This document shows positions 36,268 to 45,203 of a DNA stretch of 64,000 nt, in pieces. The notes under the pieces are model-generated. The model ran no database searches. It was not told the DNA's origin and worked only from the letters and a program-made list of their open reading frames with translations. Source of the stretch: Mesorhizobium sp. WSM3862 (GTDB lineage Bacteria > Pseudomonadota > Alphaproteobacteria > Rhizobiales > Rhizobiaceae); the NCBI RefSeq assembly GCF_002294985.1, contig NZ_NSGE01000004.1, positions 496,001-560,000 on the forward strand, written 5' to 3'. Position 1 is the first letter of the stretch. Every line of letters starts with the position of its first letter. A program made the translations under genes and the position numbers.

Positions 36268-36660
36268 ATGGCTTCGATTTTTGGCTTCAGATCCAGGGAT
36301 CCGGCTCGTGACCGGCAGACCGATCTCCAGCGGCTCGACCGTCTGGCGAAGCTGTTCGACCAGATTTCTGCCGAGATCGAAGCGGAAAAGACCGGTCTGG
36401 AGAACCGCTATCGGTCGACGGCGACCAACGCCGCTTTCCTGGTCGAGGCAATGGAGAACGGCTCAGCGTCGACAGACAAGTCGTCGGATGTCAACACGAT
36501 GACCGGCGCGATCCTGAATTACGAGCGGCGCATCGCCGAACTCACGCGCCAGAAAGGTCTGATGAAGGAACTGCGTCATTCGCTCGACGCGATTGTCGAC
36601 GAAAGTGTCGGGCAACCCGGTTCGCAGGGCGCACAGGCAAGGTCTGCGGGCAGAGGCTGA
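36268..36660 (+). CDS. Hypothetical protein, helical/coiled coil
   Basis: 130 residues, soluble, with heptad-like stretches DRLAKLFDQISAEIEAEKTG and ILNYERRIAELTRQKGLMKE. No signal peptide, membrane segment or catalytic motif is visible. The ATG at 36268 has GAAAGG upstream. It sits between a GT2 gene and the glycanase gene in the EPS region and has its own operator-like palindrome, so a regulatory or scaffold function is possible but unproven. Confidence 0.65.
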   Translation: MASIFGFRSRDPARDRQTDLQRLDRLAKLFDQISAEIEAEKTGLENRYRSTATNAAFLVEAMENGSASTDKSSDVNTMTGAILNYERRIAELTRQKGLMKELRHSLDAIVDESVGQPGSQGAQARSAGRG

Positions 36661-36790
36661 CAGCACGTCCAGGCGCGGTCATAGCTGCAAAACATTAGAG
36701 GAGTAAGAGGCGGAGGATCAGAAGCGGCTCTCTGGAGGCGGGCCAGGAATGACTTTGGGTTGGGGCGGACAGCACAAAGGTAAGTTTGTC

Positions 36791-37663
36791 ATGAACGCAT
36801 ATCCGAACGACACCTCCACCGCGGCTGCTTGCAGCATGCCGCGCGCGAATTCGAACAGGTCGAAGACGCTTAAGCTCCGGCTCGCCGGCGCATTGCTTGC
36901 GGCCGCGGCCGCTATTGTGACACCGCCCCATAAGGCGCATGCCGAGGAGATGCAGAGCGCGCCGTCCTTCGTCGACAATTTTTCGAATTTCGACCGTTCG
37001 CGCTGGTTCGTCTCCGACGGCTGGAGCAACGGCAATCATCAGAACTGCACATGGTCGAAGGACCTTGTCCGGCTTTCGGACGGCGTGCTGTCGCTGAGCT
37101 TCGAAAAGCGCAAGCTGAAGGATCGCGAGTTCGCCTGCGCCGAGGTCCAGACCAAGCAGCGCTATGGCTACGGCGTCTATGAGGCCCGGATGAAGACCGA
37201 TACCGGATCCGGCCTCAATGCCGCCTTTTTCACCTATATCGGACCGCAGGACAAAAAGCCCTGGGACGAGATCGACTTCGAGGTCCTCACCAAGGACCCG
37301 ACCAAAGTCCAGGTGAATAGCTACATCCAAGGCAAGCCGAAGAACGGCAAGCTGGTCGACGTCGAAGGCGGCGCCGATAAGGGCTTCAACGACTATGGGT
37401 TCGTCTGGGAGAAGGACCGGCTGCGCTGGTATGTCAACGGCAAGCTGGTCAACGAGGTGACCAACCCGGACGAATTGCCGACCAATCCGCAAAAAATATT
37501 CTTCAGCTTGTGGGGCAGCGACAAACTGACCAACTGGATGGGCGCCTTCGCCGATCCCGGCCGCAAGGTGACCATGCAGGTCAAGCGCATCGCTTTCACA
37601 GCGCTCGGCCAGCCGTGCCAGTTTCCGGAGTCGCTGGCATGCACCATAACCAACAGCAACTAG
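36791..37663 (+). CDS. exoK: Secreted endo-beta-glycanase, glycoside hydrolase family 16 (ExoK-like)
   Basis: 290 residues. An extended signal sequence (about 1-58, hydrophobic core LRLAGALLAAAAAIVTPP, likely cleavage after AHA) precedes a GH16 jelly roll. The catalytic triad motif is WDEIDFEVL, with Glu160, Asp162 and Glu164; flanking blocks are YGYGVYEARMKTDTGSGLNA and FNDYGFVWEKDRLRWYVNGK. ExoK trims high-molecular-weight succinoglycan outside the cell. The ATG at 36791 is preceded by AAGG at 10 bases. The position ahead of the exoL-A-M-O block, though separated by other genes, matches the S. meliloti order. A palindromic repeat starts at its stop codon. Confidence 0.88.
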   Translation: MNAYPNDTSTAAACSMPRANSNRSKTLKLRLAGALLAAAAAIVTPPHKAHAEEMQSAPSFVDNFSNFDRSRWFVSDGWSNGNHQNCTWSKDLVRLSDGVLSLSFEKRKLKDREFACAEVQTKQRYGYGVYEARMKTDTGSGLNAAFFTYIGPQDKKPWDEIDFEVLTKDPTKVQVNSYIQGKPKNGKLVDVEGGADKGFNDYGFVWEKDRLRWYVNGKLVNEVTNPDELPTNPQKIFFSLWGSDKLTNWMGAFADPGRKVTMQVKRIAFTALGQPCQFPESLACTITNSN

Positions 37664-37709
37664 GCATGTCCCCCAAAGTAGGAACTGGTTTTGGGATGCG
37701 GATCATGCC
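37663..37709. repeat. Dispersed intergenic palindrome, copy 3
   Basis: Outer arms GGCATG/CATGCC, inner CCCAAA/TTTTGGG. It overlaps the last base of the exoK stop codon and could end or protect that transcript. Same layout as copies at 9760, 23398, 42287 and 53693. Confidence 0.75.
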
Positions 37710-37797
37710 GAATATCTAGGCCTCATACAGGGCCTGGGGGACATCTTAACTGGCCGGGCCGTCTTTGCGGCCCGGCCTTAAACAGGAATAGAACCAA

Positions 37798-39129
37798 ATG
37801 AATTTGACAGTGTTTGGAATTGGCTATGTCGGTCTCGTCCAGGCCGCGGTGCTTGCGGAAGTCGGGCACGAGGTGGTGTGCGTCGACATCGACGAAGCGA
37901 AGGTGGAGCGGCTCAACCAGGGTTTCATCCCGATTTTCGAGCCAGGACTGGAAGCTCTCGTCAAGGAGAACCACGCCGCCGGCCGCATCCGCTTCACGAC
38001 CGACGCGGCCGCGGCGGTCAAGCATGGCCAGATCCAGATGATCGCGGTCGGCACGCCCCCTGGCGAGGATGGCTCGGCCGACCTGAAGTACGTGCTTGCC
38101 GTCGCCGAGGCCATCGGCCGCGAGATGGACGCGCCCAAGATTGTCGTCGGCAAGTCCACCGTGCCGGTCGGCACCTGCGAGAAGATCAAGGAAAGGGTCG
38201 CCCAGACGCTGAAGGCGCGCGGCCGCGAGGACCTGACTTTCGACGTCGCTTCGAATCCGGAATTCCTCAAGGAAGGCTCGGCAGTCGCCGACTGCATGAA
38301 GCCGGACCGCATCATCGTCGGGACGTCGAGCGAGGCCACCGAGGCGGTGATGCGCGAGCTTTACGCGCCGTTCAACCGCAACCACGAGAAGATGATCGTG
38401 ATGGATGTCCGCAGCGCCGAGTTCACAAAGTATGCGGCCAACTGCATGCTGGCGACCAAGATCAGCTTCATGAACGAGATGGCGAACCTCGCCGAGCAAT
38501 TGGGCGCCGACATAGAGGAGGTGCGCAAGGGCATCGGCAGCGATCCGCGCATCGGCTACCACTTCATCTATCCCGGCCTGGGCTATGGCGGCTCCTGCTT
38601 TCCCAAGGATGTGCGCGCGCTGATCAAGACCGCCGAGGGCGTCAAGTTCGACGCCAAGCTGCTGCGCGCCGTCGAAGATCGCAACAACGCGCAGAAATCG
38701 GTGCTGTTCGACAAGGTCAACCGCTATTTCCAGGGCGCCCTCAAGGGCAAGACGTTTGCGCTGTGGGGCCTGGCCTTCAAGCCGAACACCGACGACATGC
38801 GCGAGGCTCCGTCGCGCACGCTGATGGAGGCGCTGTGGGCCGCCGGCGCCAAGGTGCAGGCTTACGATCCGGAGGCCATGCAGGAGTGCCAGGCCATCTA
38901 CGGCCAGCGCGAGGACCTTCTCTTGTGCGGGACCAAGGAAGCGGCCTTGCGCGGCGCCGACGCGCTTCTCATCTGCACCGAATGGAAGAGCTTCAGGGCT
39001 CCCTCCTTCGACGCGCTCAAGGACGCGCTGTCGACACCGGTCATCTTCGACGGCCGCAACCTCTACGACCCGAAGGTCATCGCCCGCTACGGCATCGAAT
39101 ACCACTCGATCGGCAGGATGGCGGCATGA
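37798..39129 (+). CDS. ugd: UDP-glucose 6-dehydrogenase
   Basis: Oxidises UDP-glucose to UDP-glucuronate with NAD+. 443 residues. Rossmann motif [20 protein letters not shown] at the N-terminus, catalytic Cys267 in [17 protein letters not shown], and [19 protein letters not shown] in the C-terminal UDP-binding domain. The supply of glucuronate suggests an acidic sugar in the EPS made here; in rhizobia the gene is also called rkpK. Start ATG at 37798 after a 134-base gap holding a palindromic repeat. Confidence 0.96.
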   Translation: MNLTVFGIGYVGLVQAAVLAEVGHEVVCVDIDEAKVERLNQGFIPIFEPGLEALVKENHAAGRIRFTTDAAAAVKHGQIQMIAVGTPPGEDGSADLKYVLAVAEAIGREMDAPKIVVGKSTVPVGTCEKIKERVAQTLKARGREDLTFDVASNPEFLKEGSAVADCMKPDRIIVGTSSEATEAVMRELYAPFNRNHEKMIVMDVRSAEFTKYAANCMLATKISFMNEMANLAEQLGADIEEVRKGIGSDPRIGYHFIYPGLGYGGSCFPKDVRALIKTAEGVKFDAKLLRAVEDRNNAQKSVLFDKVNRYFQGALKGKTFALWGLAFKPNTDDMREAPSRTLMEALWAAGAKVQAYDPEAMQECQAIYGQREDLLLCGTKEAALRGADALLICTEWKSFRAPSFDALKDALSTPVIFDGRNLYDPKVIARYGIEYHSIGRMAA

Positions 39130-39234
39130 CAGTGTCCGCCGCCAGCTTCCCGCCGGATGGCTCCGGCGAACGACAAAGGGACCGACAATGATGGGGGGCC
39201 GAATGATCGTGCGTGTTTCGGGAGATTCGATCTG

Positions 39235-40680
39235 ATGGTGATGGACGTTCGGCCCGAACAAATCGCCCACGAGCATTTCGACCTCGTCGTCATCGGTTCC
39301 GGGTTCGGTTCAGCCTTTTTCCTGCATGAGTTCCTGAAGCGGCGCAAAGCCCGGGTCCTGGTGCTGGAATGGGGCCGCCACAACACGCATGAATGGCAGC
39401 TTGACCAGAACGCCAACACCGACATAGACGACGAGAGCACTTATAAGACCGACAATGCCGACAAGCCGTGGAACTACACGATCGGCCTTGGCGGCGGCAC
39501 CAACTGCTGGTTCGCGCAGACGCCGCGTTTCCATCCCAACGACTTCAGGCTGAAGAGCACATACGGCGTCGGCAACGACTGGCCGATCAGCTATGACGCG
39601 CTGGAGCCGTTTTACTGCGACGCCGAAGAGGTCATGTCGATCTCCGGCGACCCCGACATGGCCCGGATGCTGCCGCGTTCGCGGCCGTTTCCGCAGCCGC
39701 CGCACCGCATGTCGACGCCGGACCGCATGATGAAGGCGGCGCAGCCGGAGCAGCATTTCGTCATGCCGACCGCCCGCGCCCGCGTCGCGACGGCGCAGCG
39801 CAACTCATGCTGCGCCAACCTCAGATGCTGGCTGTGCCCGGCCGACGCCAAGTTCACCGCCAACAATGGTTTGATGCACGTCTTCCAGCACGCGGATGTA
39901 TCGGTCTGCCTGGGCGCCGAAGTGCGGCGGCTCGACCATTCAGCCGGCTCGGTGCGTTCGGTTGCCTTCCTGCGCGACGGCAAGGAGTATTCGGTCAGCG
40001 GCGAACTCGTCATCCTTGGCGCCAACGCCATCCAGAGCCCTGCAATCATGTTGCGCTCGGGGCTCGGCGGCGAATTCGTCGGGCTCGGCCTGCACGAATC
40101 CTATGGCTGGAACTACGAGGTCTATCTCGACGGCGTCGACAATTTCGACGGCAGCACCATCACCACCGGTTTGAATTTCGGCCTCTATGACGGCCCGCAT
40201 CGCGCCGAGCACGCGGCGGCGCTGGTCTATTTCGAGAACCGCTGGCAGCACGGCATGCGAGCCGAGAAAGGGCGGCTGCGGCAGGCGCTGCCGCTGGTCA
40301 TTGTCACCGAAAACCTGCTCGACCCGGAAAACCGGGTGATCCTCGACAAGAACGAGAACGCGTTCGTCAGCTTCAAGGGAGCCTCCGACTATGCAACCAA
40401 AGGCATGGCCAAGGCGCTCGAGAGGCTGCCGGCGCTGCTCAAGCCTCTTCCGGTCGAGCAGATATTCGATCGCGGCATAAGGCCGACCGAATCGCATGTG
40501 CAGGGCACCTTGCGGATGGGCACCGGCCCGGCCGACTCGGTGGTCGACCGCGACATGATCCACCACCAGCTCCGGAACCTCGTCGTCGTCGGTACCAGCA
40601 CCTATCCGAGCTGTTCCTGCGCCAACCCAAGCCTGACCGCCGCGGCGCTTTCGCTGCGGGCGGCGAGCCGGCTGGCATGA
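39235..40680 (+). CDS. GMC-family FAD-dependent oxidoreductase (dehydrogenase large subunit)
   Basis: 481 residues. FAD-binding HFDLVVIGSGFGSAFFLHEF, LGGGTNCWFAQTPRFHPNDF and a C-terminal GMC block with VQGTLRMGTGPADSVVD and TSTYPSCSCANPSLTAAALS. A Cys-rich segment NSCCANLRCWLCPAD (about residues 186-200) could bind a metal or cluster. No signal peptide of its own; the adjacent small protein has a Tat signal, so the pair may be exported together like gluconate- or fructose-dehydrogenase complexes. The ATG at 39235 has GGGAG about 10 bases upstream. Role in EPS modification is an inference from location. Confidence 0.82.
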   Translation: MVMDVRPEQIAHEHFDLVVIGSGFGSAFFLHEFLKRRKARVLVLEWGRHNTHEWQLDQNANTDIDDESTYKTDNADKPWNYTIGLGGGTNCWFAQTPRFHPNDFRLKSTYGVGNDWPISYDALEPFYCDAEEVMSISGDPDMARMLPRSRPFPQPPHRMSTPDRMMKAAQPEQHFVMPTARARVATAQRNSCCANLRCWLCPADAKFTANNGLMHVFQHADVSVCLGAEVRRLDHSAGSVRSVAFLRDGKEYSVSGELVILGANAIQSPAIMLRSGLGGEFVGLGLHESYGWNYEVYLDGVDNFDGSTITTGLNFGLYDGPHRAEHAAALVYFENRWQHGMRAEKGRLRQALPLVIVTENLLDPENRVILDKNENAFVSFKGASDYATKGMAKALERLPALLKPLPVEQIFDRGIRPTESHVQGTLRMGTGPADSVVDRDMIHHQLRNLVVVGTSTYPSCSCANPSLTAAALSLRAASRLA

Positions 40681-40691
40681 AGGAGGGGTCG

Positions 40692-41135
40692 ATGAAGATC
40701 ACGCGACGCACCGCATTGGCCGTTGTTGCCGGCGGCATTGCTTCGACCGGCATCGCCGCTGCGGCCGTATCGTCCTTCTCGGATGAAGATCTGGTCCGCA
40801 TCACGCTCGAGAAATACTTCGGCCCGCTCAACATGCGCATCGAGCACCTGCAGCAATTCGTGCTCGAATTCCGCAACCGCAACCCGTGGATATTCCCGAG
40901 CGAAAAGCTGGCGGACGCGGTGACGCTTTTGGAGACCGTGAGGCTCGACAGGGCGCGCGAATTGCTGCCCAGGCGCAAGCAGCAGGATGTCGGCAATTTC
41001 GAGCGCTGGGTCATCGCCGAGTTCCACATGCTGACCGATTATGCCTGGCGCAGCTCGCCCCATGATCCGATCCGCTTCACCGGCTGGCATCCATGCACCA
41101 ATCCGTTCGCCAATCTCGAGCAGCAGACTGCCTGA
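40692..41135 (+). CDS. Small Tat-signal partner subunit of the GMC dehydrogenase
   Basis: 147 residues. MKITRRTALAVVAGGIASTG is a twin-arginine signal (Arg5-Arg6). The remainder is helical, e.g. ITLEKYFGPLNMRIEHLQQF, resembling the gamma/subunit 3 proteins of membrane-bound FAD dehydrogenases, which carry the Tat signal for the whole complex. A strong AGGAGG precedes the ATG at 40692; the gap from the GMC stop is 11 bases, so they are expressed together. Family assignment is moderate. Confidence 0.7.
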   Translation: MKITRRTALAVVAGGIASTGIAAAAVSSFSDEDLVRITLEKYFGPLNMRIEHLQQFVLEFRNRNPWIFPSEKLADAVTLLETVRLDRARELLPRRKQQDVGNFERWVIAEFHMLTDYAWRSSPHDPIRFTGWHPCTNPFANLEQQTA

Positions 41136-41206
41136 CACTGCCCGCCGGCATGTTTGCCGGCAAGCCAGGAAAACTGGCCAAGAAAAATGTGACAAGGAGC
41201 CGAACC

Positions 41207-42286
41207 ATGAAAGTTCTCTTCGCAGGCGGAAACGGCTATCCGCCGCAATTCAGCGGCGGCGTCCAGTCGAGCACCCATCATCTGGCGGAACAGTTGATCG
41301 AACACGGTCATGAGGCATCGGTGCTTGCGGCTTTGTTCGGGCAGGGCATGTTCGGATACAAGGCGCGCGCCAAGATGAAGCTCCTCGGTCAGCGCGCCGT
41401 CGTCGACAATTTCCCCGGCTATCCGGTGGTGCGCGCCTGGTTCCCCTGGGAAGCGGTCGCCTTTGCCGTAAAGAAGCTGCAGCCGGACGTAGCGGTGGTG
41501 CAGTGTCACAAATCGGTTCCGCTCGGCAAGGCGCTGGAGGCCGAGGGCGTGCCGCTGGTGGTCTATCTCAGGAATGTTGAATTCCATGAACTCGGGGGCG
41601 ATCTGCGCGAGCTGAACTCGGCGTCTTACATCGCCAATTCCGAGTTCACGGCGCGCACCTACAAGCGCGAGTTCGGCATCGATTCCACGGTGATCCCGCC
41701 GACGATCAATCCGGCCTCCTACAGCACGCCGACGACGGGCGAGTACGTCACCTTTATCAATCCCTACGAGGAAAAGGGTTTCGAGCTGGCGGTGCGGATC
41801 GCGGCCGCCTGCCGGGAGATCCCTTTCCTGTTCGTCGAGAGCTGGAAGCTGGATGACGATCACCGCGCCCGCATCGCGGAAACGATCGCGCCGTTCTCCA
41901 ATATCAAGCTCGAAAACCGCACCGACGACATGAAAACTCTCTACGGCCGCACCAGGATCCTGCTGGCGCCGAGCAAATGGGAAGAGGCGTGGGGTCGCGT
42001 TGCCTCGGAGGCCCATTGCAGCGGCATTCCCGTCGTCGGCTCGCGGCGCGGCGGCCTGCCCGAAGCGATCGGCTCGGGCGGCGTCGTGCTGGACTATGAC
42101 GCGCCGCTCGAGGACTGGGTCACGGCGCTCAGGCGGCTGTGGAATGATCGCGAGGAGTATCAGCGGGTCTCGGAAGCCGCGCTCACGTTCTCGCAGCGCC
42201 CGGAACTCGATCCCGAGCGCCAGTTCGCCACCTTCTTCGCCTTGCTGGACAGGGCTGCCCGGCAGCGCGCCCGGCGCGCTGCTTAA
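41207..42286 (+). CDS. GT4 family glycosyltransferase
   Basis: 359 residues, GT-B fold. N-terminal acceptor domain: MKVLFAGGNGYPPQFSGGVQ and SSTHHLAEQLIEHGHEA; C-terminal donor domain: ILLAPSKWEEAWGRVASEAH and GIPVVGSRRGGLPEAIGSGG, with the E-x7-E region. The ATG at 41207 follows AAGGAG at 9 bases. Likely adds a hexose to a lipid-linked EPS intermediate. Followed by a palindromic repeat and a convergent gene. The donor is unknown. Confidence 0.87.
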   Translation: MKVLFAGGNGYPPQFSGGVQSSTHHLAEQLIEHGHEASVLAALFGQGMFGYKARAKMKLLGQRAVVDNFPGYPVVRAWFPWEAVAFAVKKLQPDVAVVQCHKSVPLGKALEAEGVPLVVYLRNVEFHELGGDLRELNSASYIANSEFTARTYKREFGIDSTVIPPTINPASYSTPTTGEYVTFINPYEEKGFELAVRIAAACREIPFLFVESWKLDDDHRARIAETIAPFSNIKLENRTDDMKTLYGRTRILLAPSKWEEAWGRVASEAHCSGIPVVGSRRGGLPEAIGSGGVVLDYDAPLEDWVTALRRLWNDREEYQRVSEAALTFSQRPELDPERQFATFFALLDRAARQRARRAA

Positions 42287-42332
42287 TGCATTTCGCCCAG
42301 AAATCTGCAGCGGTTCTGGGCGCGACAGACAT
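42287..42332. repeat. Dispersed intergenic palindrome, copy 4
   Basis: Starts TGCATTTCGCCCAGAAATC and ends GGTTCTGGGCGCGACAGACAT. Inner arms CGCCCAGAA/TTCTGGGCG pair well. It lies between convergent genes, immediately after the GT4 stop, so it may work as a bidirectional transcript end. Confidence 0.7.
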
Positions 42333-42407
42333 CGAAACAACGACTCAAACGAGCGTCGACTGAATTCGATTCGGCGCGAGGCACCTTAAATCCGCGTAAG
42401 GTTTTGC

Positions 42408-43430
42408 TTACGCTGGTCTTTTGACCCGGCGCTTCAGCAGTTCATAGACGCGTTCGCCAAGCAGGGCGCGCGCGGCGGTCTTGATGACCTTCTTGCGCCC
42501 TTCGGGCGAATTGATCTGCCTGAGCCGTGCCGGCAGGTTGCGGGCCGCCTGCTCCAGCGCCGGCAAGGAAAACGCGTCGGGAAAGCTCACGATGTTGGTT
42601 TCGACGCACAGCACGGGCTTGCCCGATAGCTTGGCGATCTTGAGCGCCTGCTCGTGCTCGCTCTCGATGAACAGGATGGCGTCCGACTTGCGATAGAACT
42701 CGGCCTTGAAGCTGCCATGCGCGCCAAGCCGCTGCCGCTCGGCCTTGCTCGGCAAGTCGAGCATGACGAGATGGTCATATTTGATCTCGTGCTTGGCCAG
42801 CCAGGCTTCAGTCAGCTTGCGGTACTTTTCCAGCCGGCTGGTCACCAGCCAGCCGATCTTGCGCGTCGGCCCGAGAAGCGGCCGCGCCTCGGTGAGGAAT
42901 TTCTCGTAGGCCGGGCCGTCGTCATTCTCGTCCGCCGTCGGATCGAGGCAAAGCACGCCGTCTATGTCGACGCAGCATTGCTCGAGGAAGACGTGATGCA
43001 TGAAGTTCCACTGGAACATCCTGGGATGCGGCACGACCTCGAAGACGATATCGGTTTCCTTGTGCTGCGAAAGCAGGCCGAACACGGCCGCGTAGACGAA
43101 ATCGCCCGGGATGTCGGCAGCCGCGATTTTGCTGCGCGCATCGCGCATGGCGTTGCCGCCGCTGACGCTGTCGTCGATCACCAGGATCTTGCGCATTTCG
43201 GAATGCTGCCGATCGAGCGCCGCACGCCGCTTGGTGATCCCCGAGGTGTAGATCTTGCCGGCGAGAAAGCTGTCGAGATCGGTCATCGGGATATTCGCCG
43301 TCAGGCTGACCAGCGTCGCGGCGAGGATCCCGCTTCGCGGCACGCCGACCACCAGGTCGATGTCGCGCGGCAGCCGGTGCAGGTTCCGCGCGATCGCGTC
43401 GTTCATGTCTGAGATCGATCGGTAATTCAT
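42408..43430 (-). CDS. Phosphoribosyltransferase fused to a HAD-type phosphatase domain
   Basis: 340 residues. Residues 1-130 form a type I phosphoribosyltransferase: VVGVPRSGILAATLVSLTAN and the PRPP loop ILVIDDSVSGGNAM (83-96). Residues about 150-300 resemble a HAD hydrolase: CCVDIDGVLCLDPTAD with nucleophile Asp155 and Asp157, then IGWLVTSRLEKYRKLTEAWL. Such pairs occur in biosynthetic modules linked to Ter-type stress systems, where they are thought to make a ribosylated small molecule. Here it lies between a GT4 gene and the flippase gene, so a role in sugar-nucleotide or glycan decoration is also possible. Start ATG at 43430. Confidence 0.78.
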   Translation of the reverse strand: MNYRSISDMNDAIARNLHRLPRDIDLVVGVPRSGILAATLVSLTANIPMTDLDSFLAGKIYTSGITKRRAALDRQHSEMRKILVIDDSVSGGNAMRDARSKIAAADIPGDFVYAAVFGLLSQHKETDIVFEVVPHPRMFQWNFMHHVFLEQCCVDIDGVLCLDPTADENDDGPAYEKFLTEARPLLGPTRKIGWLVTSRLEKYRKLTEAWLAKHEIKYDHLVMLDLPSKAERQRLGAHGSFKAEFYRKSDAILFIESEHEQALKIAKLSGKPVLCVETNIVSFPDAFSLPALEQAARNLPARLRQINSPEGRKKVIKTAARALLGERVYELLKRRVKRPA

Positions 43431-43511
43431 GCTGTTGCCTAACCCTCAAAAATCAGCAGTTTTGGGCTGCCCGGCCGCGGCCGGAATGCCTGGCGGTTTG
43501 CGCCGGCAAGG

Positions 43512-45041
43512 TCATTTCGCCTCGCTGGGCGCGGGGGAAAACCCGCGCGCCGGGATCAGCCGCAGGGCCTCCCGAAGCGCCTCGCGGCCGGCGCCGAAGG
43601 CGAGCGCGACGATGATGGTGACGACATAGGACAGCACCGCGCCGCCTGCGAGAGCGATGATGGGCTGCGCCGGCAGCATCGGCTTGGCGACCCAGACCAG
43701 GGCCAGCGCCAGATGCGCGCCGAGCACGAAGGGGGCGGCTGCGTGCAGCACATGGCTCGCCCGCAGCGGCCCGGCCTTGCCGACATAGAGCCAGAGGAAA
43801 GGCGTCCGCAGATATTCGCTGACCGCATAGGCGACCGCGACGCCGAGCGCGCCATAAGGCAGGCCGATGGCGAAGGCCAGCACCGAGGTGACGGCGGTGA
43901 TGATGCCCCAGCGCATGAAATCGCCCGAACGGCCCTGGCTGACGAACAGCCATCCGGCCGGATTGTTGAGCGGCTGCAGCAGGCCGGCGAAGCCCAGCGC
44001 GAGGAAAATGTTGGCGCTCTCCCGCCATTGCGGGCCGAGCACGAAAGGAATGAGCGTATCCGACATGGCGGTGGCGAAGGCCACGCCCGGCAACGCCACC
44101 AGGAGGATCAGCGGCATGACGCGCAGATAGGCGCTGCGATAACGGTCCGGCTCGTCCTTCAGCCGCGAAAGTGCCGGCACCATCACCTTCGACAGCGGGT
44201 TGGTGATCTGGCTGAGCGGGAAAAGCAGCAGCTTGTAGGCGCGGTCGTAGAGGCCGAGCTGCGCCTCGCCCCAATATTTGCCGATCAGCACATTGTCGAG
44301 ATTGCGGGCGAAGAAATTGGCGAAGTTGAAGCCGGTGATGCCGGCGCCGAAATTGATCAGCTGGCTGATGCCTTCGACCTTGCGCGGCAGCCCCGGACGC
44401 CAGCGCGATGACACCCAGTAGCAAAGCGTCGGCAACACGGCGCCGGTCAGCGTGCCGGCAAAAAGCGCCCAATAGGAGCGGTCGATGAAGGTCCAGGCGA
44501 TCGAGACCACAAGGCCCGTAACGGCGCTGGCGACGTCGATGACGGCGAGCCGGCTGAATTCCATGCGGCGCGTCAGCAGCGCCAGATGCTGGGCGCCGAG
44601 ACCATAGGCCATGATCTGCAGGCCGAAGGCGGCAACCAGCCCGGTGACGCGCGGCTCGCCGTAGAAGGTGGCGACCAGGGGAGCCGCCGCAGCAAGCACG
44701 CAGGCCAGGATCACGCTCACCGCCGTGTTGATCCAGAAGAGGTAGTTGACCTCCTCGTGCCGGATGCCGGTTTTCTGGATCGTCGCCTGGGTCAGGCCGA
44801 AATCCTGGAACAGCGCGATGAAGGCGAGCACCGGCGCGCACATCGCCACGACGCCGAAATCCTGCGGCGACAAAAGCCGCGACAGCACGATGACCGACAC
44901 GATTTGGGTGGCGACCCGCACGCCCTGCGCCATCGCGGTGACGACGGCGCCGCGCCCGACCGATCTGCGCAGGGAGCCCTCGGGCGGATCGAATGCACTG
45001 GTTTCCAAATTCTGGATTCCTGATTTTGCGCCAGTCATCAT
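43512..45041 (-). CDS. Oligosaccharide flippase (Wzx/MOP superfamily)
   Basis: 509 residues, about 12-14 membrane segments. The polysaccharide-synthesis flippase signature is near the N-terminus: SVGRGAVVTAMAQGVRVATQ, IVSVIVLSRLLSPQDFGVVA and LFQDFGLTQATIQK, followed by FNFANFFARNLDNVLIGKYW. It would move lipid-linked repeat units across the inner membrane, the ExoT-like function in this cluster. ATG at 45041 or 45038 both fit; sequence further upstream is part of the control region. It diverges from the exoL-like gene across a region with several TGC-rich sites. Confidence 0.87.
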   Translation of the reverse strand: MMTGAKSGIQNLETSAFDPPEGSLRRSVGRGAVVTAMAQGVRVATQIVSVIVLSRLLSPQDFGVVAMCAPVLAFIALFQDFGLTQATIQKTGIRHEEVNYLFWINTAVSVILACVLAAAAPLVATFYGEPRVTGLVAAFGLQIMAYGLGAQHLALLTRRMEFSRLAVIDVASAVTGLVVSIAWTFIDRSYWALFAGTLTGAVLPTLCYWVSSRWRPGLPRKVEGISQLINFGAGITGFNFANFFARNLDNVLIGKYWGEAQLGLYDRAYKLLLFPLSQITNPLSKVMVPALSRLKDEPDRYRSAYLRVMPLILLVALPGVAFATAMSDTLIPFVLGPQWRESANIFLALGFAGLLQPLNNPAGWLFVSQGRSGDFMRWGIITAVTSVLAFAIGLPYGALGVAVAYAVSEYLRTPFLWLYVGKAGPLRASHVLHAAAPFVLGAHLALALVWVAKPMLPAQPIIALAGGAVLSYVVTIIVALAFGAGREALREALRLIPARGFSPAPSEAK

Positions 45042-45085
45042 CGCGACCGGCGCCCGCCGCCATGCACAAACTACCGCAAGAGGTT

Positions 45086-45149
45086 TTTGCAGCGCAACAA
45101 AAAATGTGCGCCGATTGCTACGCTGCACCAAAAATGTTGCGATGCAGCA
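45086..45149. promoter_or_regulatory. Cluster of TGC-rich palindromes between the flippase and exoL-like genes
   Basis: TTTGCAGCGCAACAAA (45086-45101) and TGTTGCGATGCAGCA (45135-45149) are two good matches; TTGCTACGCTGCACC between them (45115-45129) is partial. They occupy most of the divergent intergenic space and so could control both directions. Confidence 0.5.
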
Positions 45150-45203
45150 AAAGCTGTACTAGCATCCCCTCTTGGGTGGCGGGCCCAAAAGCGGTCGAGT
45201 TTC

